33,058 nucleotides of DNA from Rhodocyclaceae bacterium (GTDB lineage: Bacteria; Pseudomonadota; Gammaproteobacteria; Burkholderiales; Rhodocyclaceae), in the NCBI GenBank assembly GCA_018262775.1, contig JADFDU010000025.1:1-33058 (forward strand). Direction: 5' to 3'. This document shows, one piece after another, positions 24,744 through 32,690 of this stretch. Each line of letters starts with the position of its first letter. Position 1 is the first letter of the stretch. The notes beneath the pieces were generated by a model. That model saw nothing but the letters and a program-made list of their open reading frames with translations. It had not been told where the DNA came from and ran no database searches. Made by a program: the position numbers and the translations under genes.

Positions 24744-25208
24744 ATGAGAACCGCTTTAAAGATTTTCGGGCTGATTGCATTATTAGTTGGCATTTTCATT
24801 GCCAGCACTTTTACTGGCATTTTAGGCAAAAGCGCTGGTCGCCAAGCAGGGGAAGCTCTTTTTGCAAAGAGTCCCACTGAATCTGAGGTAGAAAGTTCAT
24901 TGGCGAAGCTGGCCAATACAAATAATGCCAAGCCTCGCGAGACTGTTGGTGATAGTCGTATTGAAAGAGAAGAGGCAGGGCCAGGCAGGAAATACACTTA
25001 TCACTTGACGCTTACCGGATACAGCTCGGCTGAGACAAGTCGCGCATCAACAACAGCGTTTGCCACCCAGCTTAAACAAAATGTGTGCGCTAGAAAGGGC
25101 ATGGGCGGTTTTTTTAAGCATGGTATTTCCGTGGTCTATGTTTATAGCGGCAACGATGCGCGCGAAATTGATCGTGTCACCATTACACCTGCTGACTGCG
25201 GATACTGA
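24744..25208 (+). CDS. Unknown membrane-anchored protein, 154 aa
   Basis: The ATG at 24744 is preceded by GGGG. An N-terminal hydrophobic segment (about 6-30) ends in a Gly-rich turn and acts as signal anchor or membrane span. The rest is polar, probably periplasmic, with strand-rich KYTYHLTLTGY and GISVVYVY segments and two Cys near the end (Cys114 and Cys152 approximately). I recognise no family. Codon use is visibly AT-richer than both neighbours (ATT, AAA and TTT are frequent), which suggests foreign origin. It lies in the cassette between the methyltransferase and its duplicated 5' fragment. Confidence 0.65.
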   Translation: MRTALKIFGLIALLVGIFIASTFTGILGKSAGRQAGEALFAKSPTESEVESSLAKLANTNNAKPRETVGDSRIEREEAGPGRKYTYHLTLTGYSSAETSRASTTAFATQLKQNVCARKGMGGFFKHGISVVYVYSGNDAREIDRVTITPADCGY

Positions 25209-25252
25209 TGATCCTTGCCCAAATTTAATGCTGACGAGAGAGAATTAATCAA

Positions 25253-25486
25253 ATGAAAAATTTTACTAGCGGCGGCACGAAAACGACCACAATCGGCTAT
25301 GTCAATCGCAACAATCAACGCTGCTGTGGTCATCGGAAAATCGCTGGAAATGATCATGGTCAGCGTGCCTATCGTATGGAATGCCTTGTGGCAGGCTGTG
25401 GGCATATTTATGGGGCTAATGGTTCCGATATTTTTCAACGCAAGTGCCCTCGCTGCCAAGGCGGCAAGCAGGGAATTAAGTTTTAA
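25253..25486 (+). CDS. Small zinc-ribbon-like protein, 77 aa
   Basis: The product has a Gly/Thr-rich start (GYVNRNNQ), then GNDHGQRAYRMEC, CGHIYGANGSDIFQRKCPRCQGG and GIKF. Cys44/Cys49 and Cys65/Cys68 (approximate) could hold one zinc. I recall similar small proteins with YVNRNGQ, DHGQ, YGANGSDI and RRCP motifs in many bacteria, without an assigned function. The start has only a weak ribosome site 44 bp after the previous gene, and the pair may be one transcript. AT-rich codon use again differs from the surroundings. Confidence 0.7.
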   Translation: MKNFTSGGTKTTTIGYVNRNNQRCCGHRKIAGNDHGQRAYRMECLVAGCGHIYGANGSDIFQRKCPRCQGGKQGIKF

Positions 25487-25647
25487 GAATTACCTGATTA
25501 CCAACGAATCTCAGCCTGCTTTGTGCGAATGACACCGGTCTCTTGGCGCGGGATCCGTTCAGCCGGTCTTCCCTTTGGCCCACAGAAATTTCCTTCGGCC
25601 ACAAAGGAGGGCAAGAAGAATTCTGCAAAGTGGGAAAGACATGCAGC

Positions 25648-25757
25648 GCCTGCCATTCCGTCGCAAGGGCGGGCAGAGGGGTGCGCAGGATCAGTTCTTC
25701 GTGGTCCGGCTTGGCGCCGAGGGCGCGCAGGCGCTGGCGAAGGTGTTCGATCAGCAT
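25648..25757 (-). pseudogene. Partial duplicate of the methyltransferase 5' end, with internal deletion
   Basis: On the minus strand from ATG 25757 this encodes LRQRLRALGAKPDHEELILR and then jumps to TPLPALATEWQAL. In the intact gene (start 24556) those two segments are separated by 24 residues. The missing 72 bp correspond exactly to the interval between two TGCGCA repeats in the intact gene (24409-24414 and 24481-24486), and one TGCGCA remains here at 25682-25687. Similarity extends a few bases past the start codon (GAATGTTAG) and stops after about 110 bp. The rest of the gene is gone, so it is a remnant. Confidence 0.85.
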
Positions 25758-25867
25758 GGGAAGGCGAATGTTAGGGCCTGCTTTCGAAATTTGAAAGCAA
25801 CATCCGGATTGCAGACCCGGGCAGGGTGGGAAATACTGGACCCCGACATGACAATGCCGAATAGCCG

Positions 25868-26920
25868 ATGAATGCGCCATCCCTGCCCGAGCAGCGCTGG
25901 CTAGCCGTGGTTCGCCGCGACAAGCGGGCCGACGGGGTCTTTGTTTACGCGGTTAAAACGACGGGCGTGTATTGCCGGCCCTCCTGCCCCTCCAGGATCG
26001 CGAAGCGCGAGAACGTCGAGTTCTTTGAATCGAACGAGCAGGCAGTGGCGGCGGGCTACCGCGCCTGCAAGCGCTGCCGGCCGGAGGCGCTGTCGCAGGA
26101 TGAGCGCCGCAAGGCGCTGGTGATCCGTGCCTGCCGCGCGATCGAACAAAGCGCTTCGGCCCTGCCGCTCGCCGCACTGGCGCAACACGCCGGCCTCAGT
26201 CCGCACCATTTCCACCGCATCTTCAAGGCAGCCACAGGCCTGACGCCGAAGGCGTACTACAAGTCCGTGCGGGCCGGGCGAGTGACAGCTGCGTTGCAGA
26301 CTGCGCCTTCGGTGACAGAGGCGATCTACGCGGCGGGCTTCAATTCGGCAGGGCGCTTTTACGCGGAATCCGGCGCCCTGCTCGGCATGGTGCCAGCCAC
26401 TTACCGCAAGGGCGCGGCTGGCGAGCGCATCCGCTACGCTGTCGCGCCCTGCGCGCTGGGGTGGGTCATCGTCGCCGCTACGCGCAAGGGCGTGTGTGCC
26501 ATCGAATTCGGCGAGGCGGCGCCGGCGCTGGTCGAGCGTCTGCGCGAACGATTCCCCGGGGCGCAGTTCGAATCAGCCGATGCGAAATTCAAGGGGTGGG
26601 TCGAGCGTGTGCTGGCGTACCTTGACCAGCCGCAGGGCATGCTGGACCTGCCGCTGGATGTGCGGGGCACGGTCTTCCAACATCGCGTCTGGCAGGCGCT
26701 GCGGAAGATTCCCGCCGGGCAGACCGCCAGCTATGCCGAAATCGCCCGGCGCATCGGCCAGCCCAAGGCCTATCGCGCCGTGGCGCACGCCTGCGCGAAC
26801 AATCAGGTAGCGGTGGCAATTCCCTGTCATCGCATCGTACGTAGCGACGGCGGGCTGTCCGGCTACCGCTGGAGCATTGAGCGCAAGGCGGAATTGCTGC
26901 GGCGGGAAAGCGAGTCGTGA
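25868..26920 (+). CDS. ada: Ada: DNA repair methyltransferase and AraC-type activator
   Basis: This 350-aa protein has three parts. The N-terminal Ada zinc domain holds Cys36, Cys40, Cys67 and Cys70 (E. coli 38, 42, 69, 72); Cys36 accepts methyl from phosphotriesters. An AraC-type helix-turn-helix follows at about 85-175 (LSPHHFHRIFKAATGLTPK). The C-terminal O6-alkylguanine methyltransferase has active Cys320 in IPCHRIV. Methylation of the N-terminal Cys turns it into an activator of the adaptive response. All key residues are present. The gene starts just beyond the methyltransferase remnant and stands alone. Confidence 0.95.
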   Translation: MNAPSLPEQRWLAVVRRDKRADGVFVYAVKTTGVYCRPSCPSRIAKRENVEFFESNEQAVAAGYRACKRCRPEALSQDERRKALVIRACRAIEQSASALPLAALAQHAGLSPHHFHRIFKAATGLTPKAYYKSVRAGRVTAALQTAPSVTEAIYAAGFNSAGRFYAESGALLGMVPATYRKGAAGERIRYAVAPCALGWVIVAATRKGVCAIEFGEAAPALVERLRERFPGAQFESADAKFKGWVERVLAYLDQPQGMLDLPLDVRGTVFQHRVWQALRKIPAGQTASYAEIARRIGQPKAYRAVAHACANNQVAVAIPCHRIVRSDGGLSGYRWSIERKAELLRRESES

Positions 26921-26968
26921 CGTCAGGTACCGCCGTACCCGCATCCCGCCAGCATCATTTGCTACGAC

Positions 26969-28801
26969 TTATTGTTTCTTCTGCACGTCGAGACGGAACT
27001 TGACGAAGGAGCCGGGCGCATCTTCGAGGACCTTCAGCTTGCCCTTGGCCGGGTTGCGCGCCGGCACCTTGTCGTCGCCGTTGAGGTTCCCAATCCATTG
27101 CTGCCAGTCGGCCCACCACGAGCCGGTGTGCTGTGTTGCGCCCTCGAACCAGTCGTCCGGCGTGGCCGGCAGGGCCTTCGCCTCGTTGGTCCAGAAGTGG
27201 TACTTGTTGGCTGACGGCGGGTTGACGATGCCGGCGATGTGGCCGGAGCCGCCGAGTACGAAGCGCACCGGGCCGGACAGGCGCGTGGCGCCGAGGTAGG
27301 TGCTCTTCCACGGCGCGATGTGGTCCTCGATGGTGGAAATGAAATAGGCTGGAACCTTCACTTTGCTGATGTCGATGGGCACGCCTTTCAGTTCGATGCC
27401 GCCCGGCTCCTTGAGCAGGTTCTTCATGTACATGTTGCGCAGGTAGAAGCTGTGCATCTTGTACGGCATGCGCGTCGAGTCGGAGTTCCAGTAGAGCAGG
27501 TCGAAGGGGAAGGGCTCTTTGCCCATCAGGTAGTTGTTCACCACGAAGGACCAGATCAGGTCGTTCGAGCGCAGCATGTTGAAGGTGGTGCCCATCTCGG
27601 AGCCTTCGAGGTAGCCGCGCTCCTGCATCTTCTTCTCCAGGCTGGCGACCTGCTGCTCGTCGATGAAGACGCCCAGTTCGCCGGGGATGGAAAAATCCAG
27701 CAGGGCGACGAAAAAGGTCGCCGAGACGATGCGCTTGTCCTTCTTCACGGCGTTGTAGCCCAGCGTCGAGCCGAGCAGCGTGCCGCCGAGGCAGTAGCCG
27801 ATGAGGTTCACTTCCTCCTCGCCGGTCTGCCTGCAGACGGCGTCGAGCGCGGCGAGCGCGCCTTCCGTCATGTAGTCCTCGAACCCCTTTTCGGCGAGGC
27901 GTGCGTCCGGGTTTACCCAGGAGATGACGAAGACGGTGTGGCCCTGGTCGGTGGCGTACTTGATGAAAGAGTTCGACTGGCGCAGGTCGAGGATGTAGAA
28001 CTTGTTGATCCAGGGCGGCATGATGAGCAGCGGCCGGCGGAACTGCTTCTCCGTCGTCGGATTGAATTGCAGCAGCTGGATCAGATCGTTCTGGAACACC
28101 ACTTTGCCCGGCGTGACGGCGACGTTGCGGCCCAGTTCGAAGGCGGTCGGATCGGTCATCTTGACGCGCAACTGACCGTCGCCCTCCTCGATGTCGCGCA
28201 ACAGGTTGTTGAAGCCCTTGAGCAGGTTCTGGCCGTGGCTCTTCACTGTTTCGCGGAAGACTTCCGGGTTGGTCAGCGCGAAATTTGAGGGCGACAGCGC
28301 ATCGATGTACTGGCGCGTGAAGAAGTTCACCTTCCTTTCCGCCTCGATCGGCAGGCCTTCGACGTTGGTCACCACGTCGTGGATGTGACGTGCGGTGATG
28401 AGGTAGGACTGCTTGATGAAGTCGAAGAGGAAATGCTCCTCCCATTGTTCGTCCTTGAAGCGGTTGTCGCCCTTCTTCGGCTCCGCCACCGGCTTCGTTT
28501 CGAGCCCGGAGAAACGCATCATCGAGTGCTGCCACAGCGAGAAGTAGTCCCACACCATGTTCATCTGCGCCTGCGCCAGCTTGTAGGGGTTGGCGAGCAG
28601 CTTGGCCATCATGTCCATGAAGGCCTGGGCAATGCCCAGTTCGTCGCTCGGCGCCGCAATGCCCTGCTTCATCTGCCGTTGCATGTGCGCGGTGATGAGC
28701 TTGGAGGCACGCTGTGCCACCTGAGCATAGGTTTTGGCGACTTCCTGCGGGTCGGGCAGGGCGGGCGTGTTGGACTTATGAGCTTCGGGTTGTGCGGACA
28801 T
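26969..28801 (-). CDS. phaC: Class I poly(3-hydroxyalkanoate) synthase
   Basis: This is a 610-aa enzyme that polymerises (R)-3-hydroxyacyl-CoA into PHA granules. The lipase-box-like GYCLGG carries the catalytic Cys337 (Cys319 in Cupriavidus necator). The catalytic Asp is in STIEDHIAPW and the His in GSGHIAG. N-terminal PhaC domain motifs are present (PLLIMPPWINKFYILDL, NSFIKYATDQGHTVF). Length fits class I enzymes (about 590-610 aa). phaA/phaB are not in the window. It precedes the MBL-fold gene's direction on the same strand with a 14-bp gap, so the two may be co-transcribed from upstream of the MBL gene. Confidence 0.95.
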   Translation of the reverse strand: MSAQPEAHKSNTPALPDPQEVAKTYAQVAQRASKLITAHMQRQMKQGIAAPSDELGIAQAFMDMMAKLLANPYKLAQAQMNMVWDYFSLWQHSMMRFSGLETKPVAEPKKGDNRFKDEQWEEHFLFDFIKQSYLITARHIHDVVTNVEGLPIEAERKVNFFTRQYIDALSPSNFALTNPEVFRETVKSHGQNLLKGFNNLLRDIEEGDGQLRVKMTDPTAFELGRNVAVTPGKVVFQNDLIQLLQFNPTTEKQFRRPLLIMPPWINKFYILDLRQSNSFIKYATDQGHTVFVISWVNPDARLAEKGFEDYMTEGALAALDAVCRQTGEEEVNLIGYCLGGTLLGSTLGYNAVKKDKRIVSATFFVALLDFSIPGELGVFIDEQQVASLEKKMQERGYLEGSEMGTTFNMLRSNDLIWSFVVNNYLMGKEPFPFDLLYWNSDSTRMPYKMHSFYLRNMYMKNLLKEPGGIELKGVPIDISKVKVPAYFISTIEDHIAPWKSTYLGATRLSGPVRFVLGGSGHIAGIVNPPSANKYHFWTNEAKALPATPDDWFEGATQHTGSWWADWQQWIGNLNGDDKVPARNPAKGKLKVLEDAPGSFVKFRLDVQKKQ

Positions 28802-28815
28802 CGACGCGACTCCTG

Positions 28816-29844
28816 TTAACGATTGGCGACGAAACGGAGGATGCCGTTGTCGTCATGGGATTTGCGCACCTTCTGTGCGTGTTCCAGGTAATTCAGGTGG
28901 GCGATGGATTCACCCATGGCGAACATGGTCTGGTGCGCGTCCAGCTCGCGCTGGAACAGGGTCGGGATCAGTTCGCAGGCGGTCTGCGGCGTGTCGCAGG
29001 CGGCAACCAGCGCTGCCAGCCGCTCGCGATGATGCTCGGCGAGCTGCGCCGTGCGGGCATGGATGCCGCGGAAGGGGCGTCCGTGCGAGGGCAGTACGAG
29101 GGTGTCGTCGGGCAGTTCGCTGAGCCGCTCGACGGAATCGAGGAACAGCTTAAGCGGATTGCCGTCCGGCGTGGCGGACATGACGCTGACGTTGGTGGAG
29201 ATGCGTGGCAGCAGCATGTCGCCGGAGATCAGCACCTTCAGCTCCGCGCAGTAGAGCGCGGCATGCTCGGGGGAGTGGCCATAGCCGACGATGACGCGCC
29301 AGTCGTGGCCGCCGATGCGCACAAAGTCAGCCTCCAGGAGACGGCGGTATTGCGTCGGCAGACCGTCCACGCGGTCGCGGTAGGTCGGGCCGCGCCCATG
29401 CAGCATCTCGGCGCGGGCGGGGTCGAGGCCGTGGCGGCGGAAGAAATCCACCATGCCGTCCACATCGTAGTTGGGCAGCTGGTGGAACCAGGCATAGGCG
29501 TTGAGGATCTCGCCCTGGGTGATCCAGGTATCCACCTTGAACTTGTCGCCCAGCCAGCGCGCCAGGCCGAGGTGGTCGGGATGGCAGTGCGTGACGATGA
29601 TGCGCTTGACCGGCTTTTCCCGGCAGTGCGCGTCGAGCACGGCTTCCCAATGACGCTTGAGATCGTCGAGGTTGAGCCCGGTGTCGACGATGGTCCAGCC
29701 GTCGTCCTCCTCGAGCAGCCACAGGTTGATGTGGTTCAGCTCGAAGGGCAGGGGCATGCGCAACCAGCGCACGCCGGGGGCGACTTCCAGCGTCTCGCCC
29801 GTGCCGGGCTGCTGTCCGATGGGGTAGCTGAGCGGTTCGCTCAT
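28816..29844 (-). CDS. MBL-fold metallohydrolase
   Basis: The ATG at 29844 gives 342 aa. The metallo-beta-lactamase metal motif is intact: THCHPDHLG, a second His in GYGHSPEHAALY, the Asp in LISGDMLLPR, and the final His in LPSHGRPF. The last 80 residues form a helical domain (ERLAALVAACDTPQTACELIPTLF, a degradation-of-thioester/LACTB2-like C-terminal helix bundle) that ends with FAMGESIAHLNYLE. LACTB2/glyoxalase II-like members act on esters or thioesters; the substrate is unknown. It is divergent from the MerR gene and next to phaC, which suggests acyl-CoA metabolism. The in-frame extension upstream has no ribosome site. Confidence 0.85.
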   Translation of the reverse strand: MSEPLSYPIGQQPGTGETLEVAPGVRWLRMPLPFELNHINLWLLEEDDGWTIVDTGLNLDDLKRHWEAVLDAHCREKPVKRIIVTHCHPDHLGLARWLGDKFKVDTWITQGEILNAYAWFHQLPNYDVDGMVDFFRRHGLDPARAEMLHGRGPTYRDRVDGLPTQYRRLLEADFVRIGGHDWRVIVGYGHSPEHAALYCAELKVLISGDMLLPRISTNVSVMSATPDGNPLKLFLDSVERLSELPDDTLVLPSHGRPFRGIHARTAQLAEHHRERLAALVAACDTPQTACELIPTLFQRELDAHQTMFAMGESIAHLNYLEHAQKVRKSHDDNGILRFVANR

Positions 29845-29960
29845 TGGTGTGATTGGCTTCTTCAATTGATTTAACACTGAAAAAATGATTAACTCGACAC
29901 GAAATGTCACACTAATGGTCGCGCGAATGCTGCGGCGCACAAAAAGTATTTTACCTGAAC

Positions 29961-30371
29961 ATGGCGCGGGAACAGACTTTTACGATAACTGAACTGGCGC
30001 GGGAATTCGACCTGACCCCGCGCGCCATTCGCTATTACGAAGATCAGGGATTGATTTCGCCGGATCGCGCCGGCCAGAACCGCGTCTATTCCAAGCGTGA
30101 TCGCACCCGCCTGAAACTCACCCTACGTGGCCGCCGGCTTGGTCTGTCGCTTGCGGAGGTCAGGGAACTCATTGATTTGTATGATGTTGGGCGAGATCAG
30201 CGGACGCAATTATCAAAATTTCTGGCGGTATTGGCTGCCCGCCGCGCTGCCCTCGAGCAGCAGCGTGAAGATATCGAGGCCGTCCTCACCGAAATCGTTT
30301 CACTCGAGCGGCGCGCCCATGAGTTGCTGGGCGACCAGGCCGCCCGGAAAAAAAATTTGCCGAAGAGGTGA
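29961..30371 (+). CDS. liuR: MerR-family regulator, LiuR-like
   Basis: This 136-aa protein starts with a MerR winged helix: TITELAREFDLTPRAIRYYEDQGLISP, then RVYSKRDRTRLKLTLRGRRLG, LSLAEVRELIDLYD and a C-terminal coiled coil. It lacks a metal-binding Cys. The sequence fits LiuR, the regulator of branched-chain amino-acid and isovalerate degradation in proteobacteria. Context agrees: its stop codon merges into the first of two palindromes at 30369-30428, and isovaleryl-CoA dehydrogenase is encoded downstream. It probably controls the downstream operon, and may autoregulate. Confidence 0.8.
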   Translation: MAREQTFTITELAREFDLTPRAIRYYEDQGLISPDRAGQNRVYSKRDRTRLKLTLRGRRLGLSLAEVRELIDLYDVGRDQRTQLSKFLAVLAARRAALEQQREDIEAVLTEIVSLERRAHELLGDQAARKKNLPKR

Positions 30372-30388
30372 CGTTGACGTCAACGTCA
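30369..30388. promoter_or_regulatory. Perfect 20-bp palindrome, putative LiuR operator 1
   Basis: TGACGTTGACGTCAACGTCA is perfectly self-complementary. It starts at the MerR-gene stop codon and holds several TGACGT half-sites. MerR-family LiuR sites in proteobacteria are palindromes with ACGT-rich arms. The match to this regulator is inferred from position. Confidence 0.65.
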
Positions 30389-30404
30389 AAGCCCCTTAAG
30401 ATTA

Positions 30405-30428
30405 GTTGACGTTAACGTCAACGTCAAC
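30405..30428. promoter_or_regulatory. 18-bp palindrome plus extra half-site, putative LiuR operator 2
   Basis: GTTGACGTTAACGTCAAC (30405-30422) is a perfect palindrome, followed by another ACGTCAAC half-site (to 30428). Its centre is 35 bp from that of operator 1. The TTAACGT core resembles recalled LiuR motifs. It lies about 50 bp before the thioesterase start, where a MerR activator would be expected. Confidence 0.7.
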
Positions 30429-30478
30429 TTGTTGTCGTAAAGCGCGCAACACCCGTAACGCTCCAGCCCGGAGGAGGC

Positions 30479-30946
30479 ATGCCGCACACCGTACGCCCAG
30501 TCAAAAGCACCTTCGAGACGCGCAACCCGGACTGGGAAGCCGCGGTGCGCGACAGCTTCGCGCGGCAGAAGGTGATGAACCTGATCGGCGCCGAGATGGG
30601 TTTGCTGGCGCCCGGCCACTGCGAAATTCGCCTGCCCTTCCGCGATGACCTGACACAGCAGAACGGCTTTTTCCATGCCGGCATCACCGGCACCATCGTC
30701 GATAGCGCTGGCGGCTACGCCGGACTGACGCTGATGCCGGCCGGGGCCGGTGTGCTGACCGTCGAATTCAAGCTCAACCTGCTGGCGCCGGCGGATGGCG
30801 ATATCCTCGTCGCCGAGGGCCAGGTGCTGAAGTCCGGCCGCAACCTCGTCATCACCCGCGGCGAGGTGTATGCGATCAGGAACGGCAAGGCTACCCATTG
30901 CGCCACCATGCAGCAAACCCTCATGACCATGCACGGCAAGGCTTAA
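30479..30946 (+). CDS. PaaI-type hotdog thioesterase
   Basis: This 155-aa protein starts at ATG 30479 behind a strong GGAGGAGG site. The hotdog thioesterase core shows [20 protein letters not shown] (the conserved Asp/Gly helix start) and [16 protein letters not shown], then the RGEVY strand. The order of strands and the N-terminal [13 protein letters not shown] helix fit PaaI/4HBT family members, which hydrolyse acyl-CoAs. It is the first gene after the LiuR-type operators, 18 bp from the acyl-CoA dehydrogenase, so it probably belongs to the leucine/isovalerate operon, perhaps as overflow control of CoA. Confidence 0.82.
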   Translation: MPHTVRPVKSTFETRNPDWEAAVRDSFARQKVMNLIGAEMGLLAPGHCEIRLPFRDDLTQQNGFFHAGITGTIVDSAGGYAGLTLMPAGAGVLTVEFKLNLLAPADGDILVAEGQVLKSGRNLVITRGEVYAIRNGKATHCATMQQTLMTMHGKA

Positions 30947-30963
30947 ACCTCGGAGATATCCCT

Positions 30964-32142
30964 ATGCTCGGCATCAATTTCGACCTCGGCGAAGACATCG
31001 ACATGCTGCGCGACGCCGTCTGGCAATTCGCCAGGAACGAGATCCTGCCGCGCGCGGCGGAGATCGACCGCGACAACCTTTTTCCCGCCGACCTGTGGCG
31101 CAAGTTCGGCGATATGGGCCTGCTCGGCATGACCGCCGAGGAGGAGTACGGCGGCACCAAGATGGGCTACCTTGCCCACATCGTCGCCATGGAGGAAATC
31201 TCTCGCGCCTCGGCTTCCGTCGGCCTTTCCTACGGCGCCCACTCCAACCTTTGCGTGAACCAGATTCGCCGCAACGGCACGGCCGCGCAAAAGGCGAAAT
31301 ACCTGCCCAAGCTGATCTCCGGCGAGCACGTTGGCGCGCTGGCGATGTCGGAGTCCGGCGCCGGCTCCGACGTGGTGTCGATGAAACTACGCGCGGATTT
31401 GAAGGGCAACCATTACGTGCTCAATGGCTCGAAGATGTGGATCACCAACGGCGGCGATGCCGACACCCTGGTGGTGTATGCCAAGACCAATGCCGAGGCC
31501 GGCCACAGCAACGCAAAAGCGGGCATGACCGCCTTCATCGTCGAGAAGGGCTTCAAGGGCTTTTCCAAGGGTCAGCACCTCGACAAGCTTGGCATGCGCG
31601 GCTCCAACACCTACCCACTTTTCTTCGACGACTGCGAAGTGCCGGTGGAAAATGTCCTTGGTGGCGTAGGTGCCGGTACCAAGGTGCTGATGAGTGGTCT
31701 CGACTACGAGCGCGCGGTGCTCTCCGGCGGGCCGCTCGGTATCATGGCGGCCTGCATGGACGTGGTGCTTCCCTTCGTGCACGAGCGAAAGCAGTTCGGT
31801 CAGGCGATCGGCGAATTCCAGCTCATGCAGGGCAAGCTGGCCGACATGTACAGCACCTGGCAGGCCTGCCGCGCCTATGTCTACGCGGTGGGCAAGGCCT
31901 GCGACCGCGGTGACCATGCTCGCGCGCTGCGCAAGGACGCCGCCAGCGCCATCCTCTATTCCGCCGAGAAGGCGACCTGGATGGCCGGCGAGGCGGTCCA
32001 GGCGCTCGGCGGCGTCGGCTACACCAACGAGTTCCCGGTCGGGCGCCTGTGGCGCGACGCCAAGCTCTACGAGATCGGTGCCGGCACCAGCGAGATCCGC
32101 CGCATGCTGATCGGCCGCGAACTTTACAGCGAGACGATGTGA
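30964..32142 (+). CDS. liuA: Isovaleryl-CoA dehydrogenase
   Basis: The ATG at 30964 follows a GGAGA site and gives 392 aa; the longer frame from 30898 overlaps the thioesterase. Acyl-CoA dehydrogenase signatures are present: [50 protein letters not shown] and [18 protein letters not shown]. The catalytic base is Glu249 in [12 protein letters not shown], the position specific to isovaleryl-CoA dehydrogenases (Glu254 in the human enzyme). At the usual MCAD position the residue is Gly, in YEIGAGTSE. It oxidises isovaleryl-CoA to 3-methylcrotonyl-CoA in leucine degradation. The stop overlaps the next start (TGATG). Confidence 0.92.
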   Translation: MLGINFDLGEDIDMLRDAVWQFARNEILPRAAEIDRDNLFPADLWRKFGDMGLLGMTAEEEYGGTKMGYLAHIVAMEEISRASASVGLSYGAHSNLCVNQIRRNGTAAQKAKYLPKLISGEHVGALAMSESGAGSDVVSMKLRADLKGNHYVLNGSKMWITNGGDADTLVVYAKTNAEAGHSNAKAGMTAFIVEKGFKGFSKGQHLDKLGMRGSNTYPLFFDDCEVPVENVLGGVGAGTKVLMSGLDYERAVLSGGPLGIMAACMDVVLPFVHERKQFGQAIGEFQLMQGKLADMYSTWQACRAYVYAVGKACDRGDHARALRKDAASAILYSAEKATWMAGEAVQALGGVGYTNEFPVGRLWRDAKLYEIGAGTSEIRRMLIGRELYSETM

Positions 32143-32690
32143 TGAGACAGGACGCCAAAGCCTTGCAGAGCGAATGGCTGGAAGCTGCGCGCGCCGCGCG
32201 CGAGAAGGTGCAGGCGCCCGGCGTGCTGCCGCTGTCGGCCATCCGGGATTGCAGCGGTCTGGAGATTTTCGAGCGCATGCTGCGTGGCGAGCTGCCACCA
32301 CCACCGATTGCCGAAACGCTGGACTTCGCCCTGATCGAGGTGGAGAAGGGCCGGGTCGTCTTCCAGGGCCACCCCGCGCCGGCGCACCTCAATCCGATCG
32401 GCACCATCCACGGCGGCTGGCAGGCGACGCTGCTCGACTCCTGCATGGCCTGTGCCGTGCAGACCCAGCTCGAGGCCGGCCAGGCCTTCACCACGCTGGA
32501 GATCAAGGTGAACTTCCTGCGCGCATTGACCGACAAGGTTGGCCCGGTGCGCGCCGAGGGCAGGGTGATCCAGGTTGGCCGGCAGATCGGCATCGCCGAG
32601 GGTAGCCTCTACGATGCCGCTGGCAAGCTCTATGCCCACGGCACCACCACCTGCCTGATCTTCGACCACGGGAATCTGAGGCAAACATGA
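32142..32690 (+). CDS. PaaI-type hotdog thioesterase, second
   Basis: This is a 182-aa protein whose ATG shares one base with the liuA stop. A roughly 75-residue N-terminal helical extension is followed by the hotdog core: HLNPIGTIHGGWQATLLDSCMACAV (HGG helix with the catalytic Asp) and FTTLEIKVNFLRALTDKVGPVRAEG. The closing strand is YAHGTTTCLIF. The PaaI type with N-terminal extension acts on acyl-CoAs, often aromatic. The last four bases overlap the next gene's start (ATGA). Confidence 0.85.
   Translation: MRQDAKALQSEWLEAARAAREKVQAPGVLPLSAIRDCSGLEIFERMLRGELPPPPIAETLDFALIEVEKGRVVFQGHPAPAHLNPIGTIHGGWQATLLDSCMACAVQTQLEAGQAFTTLEIKVNFLRALTDKVGPVRAEGRVIQVGRQIGIAEGSLYDAAGKLYAHGTTTCLIFDHGNLRQT

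Noticed and set aside
25543..25794. Cytochrome c-like CSACH motif on the plus strand
   Set aside because: The CxxCH arises from sequence antisense to the duplicated methyltransferase fragment; there is no signal peptide or distal Met region.
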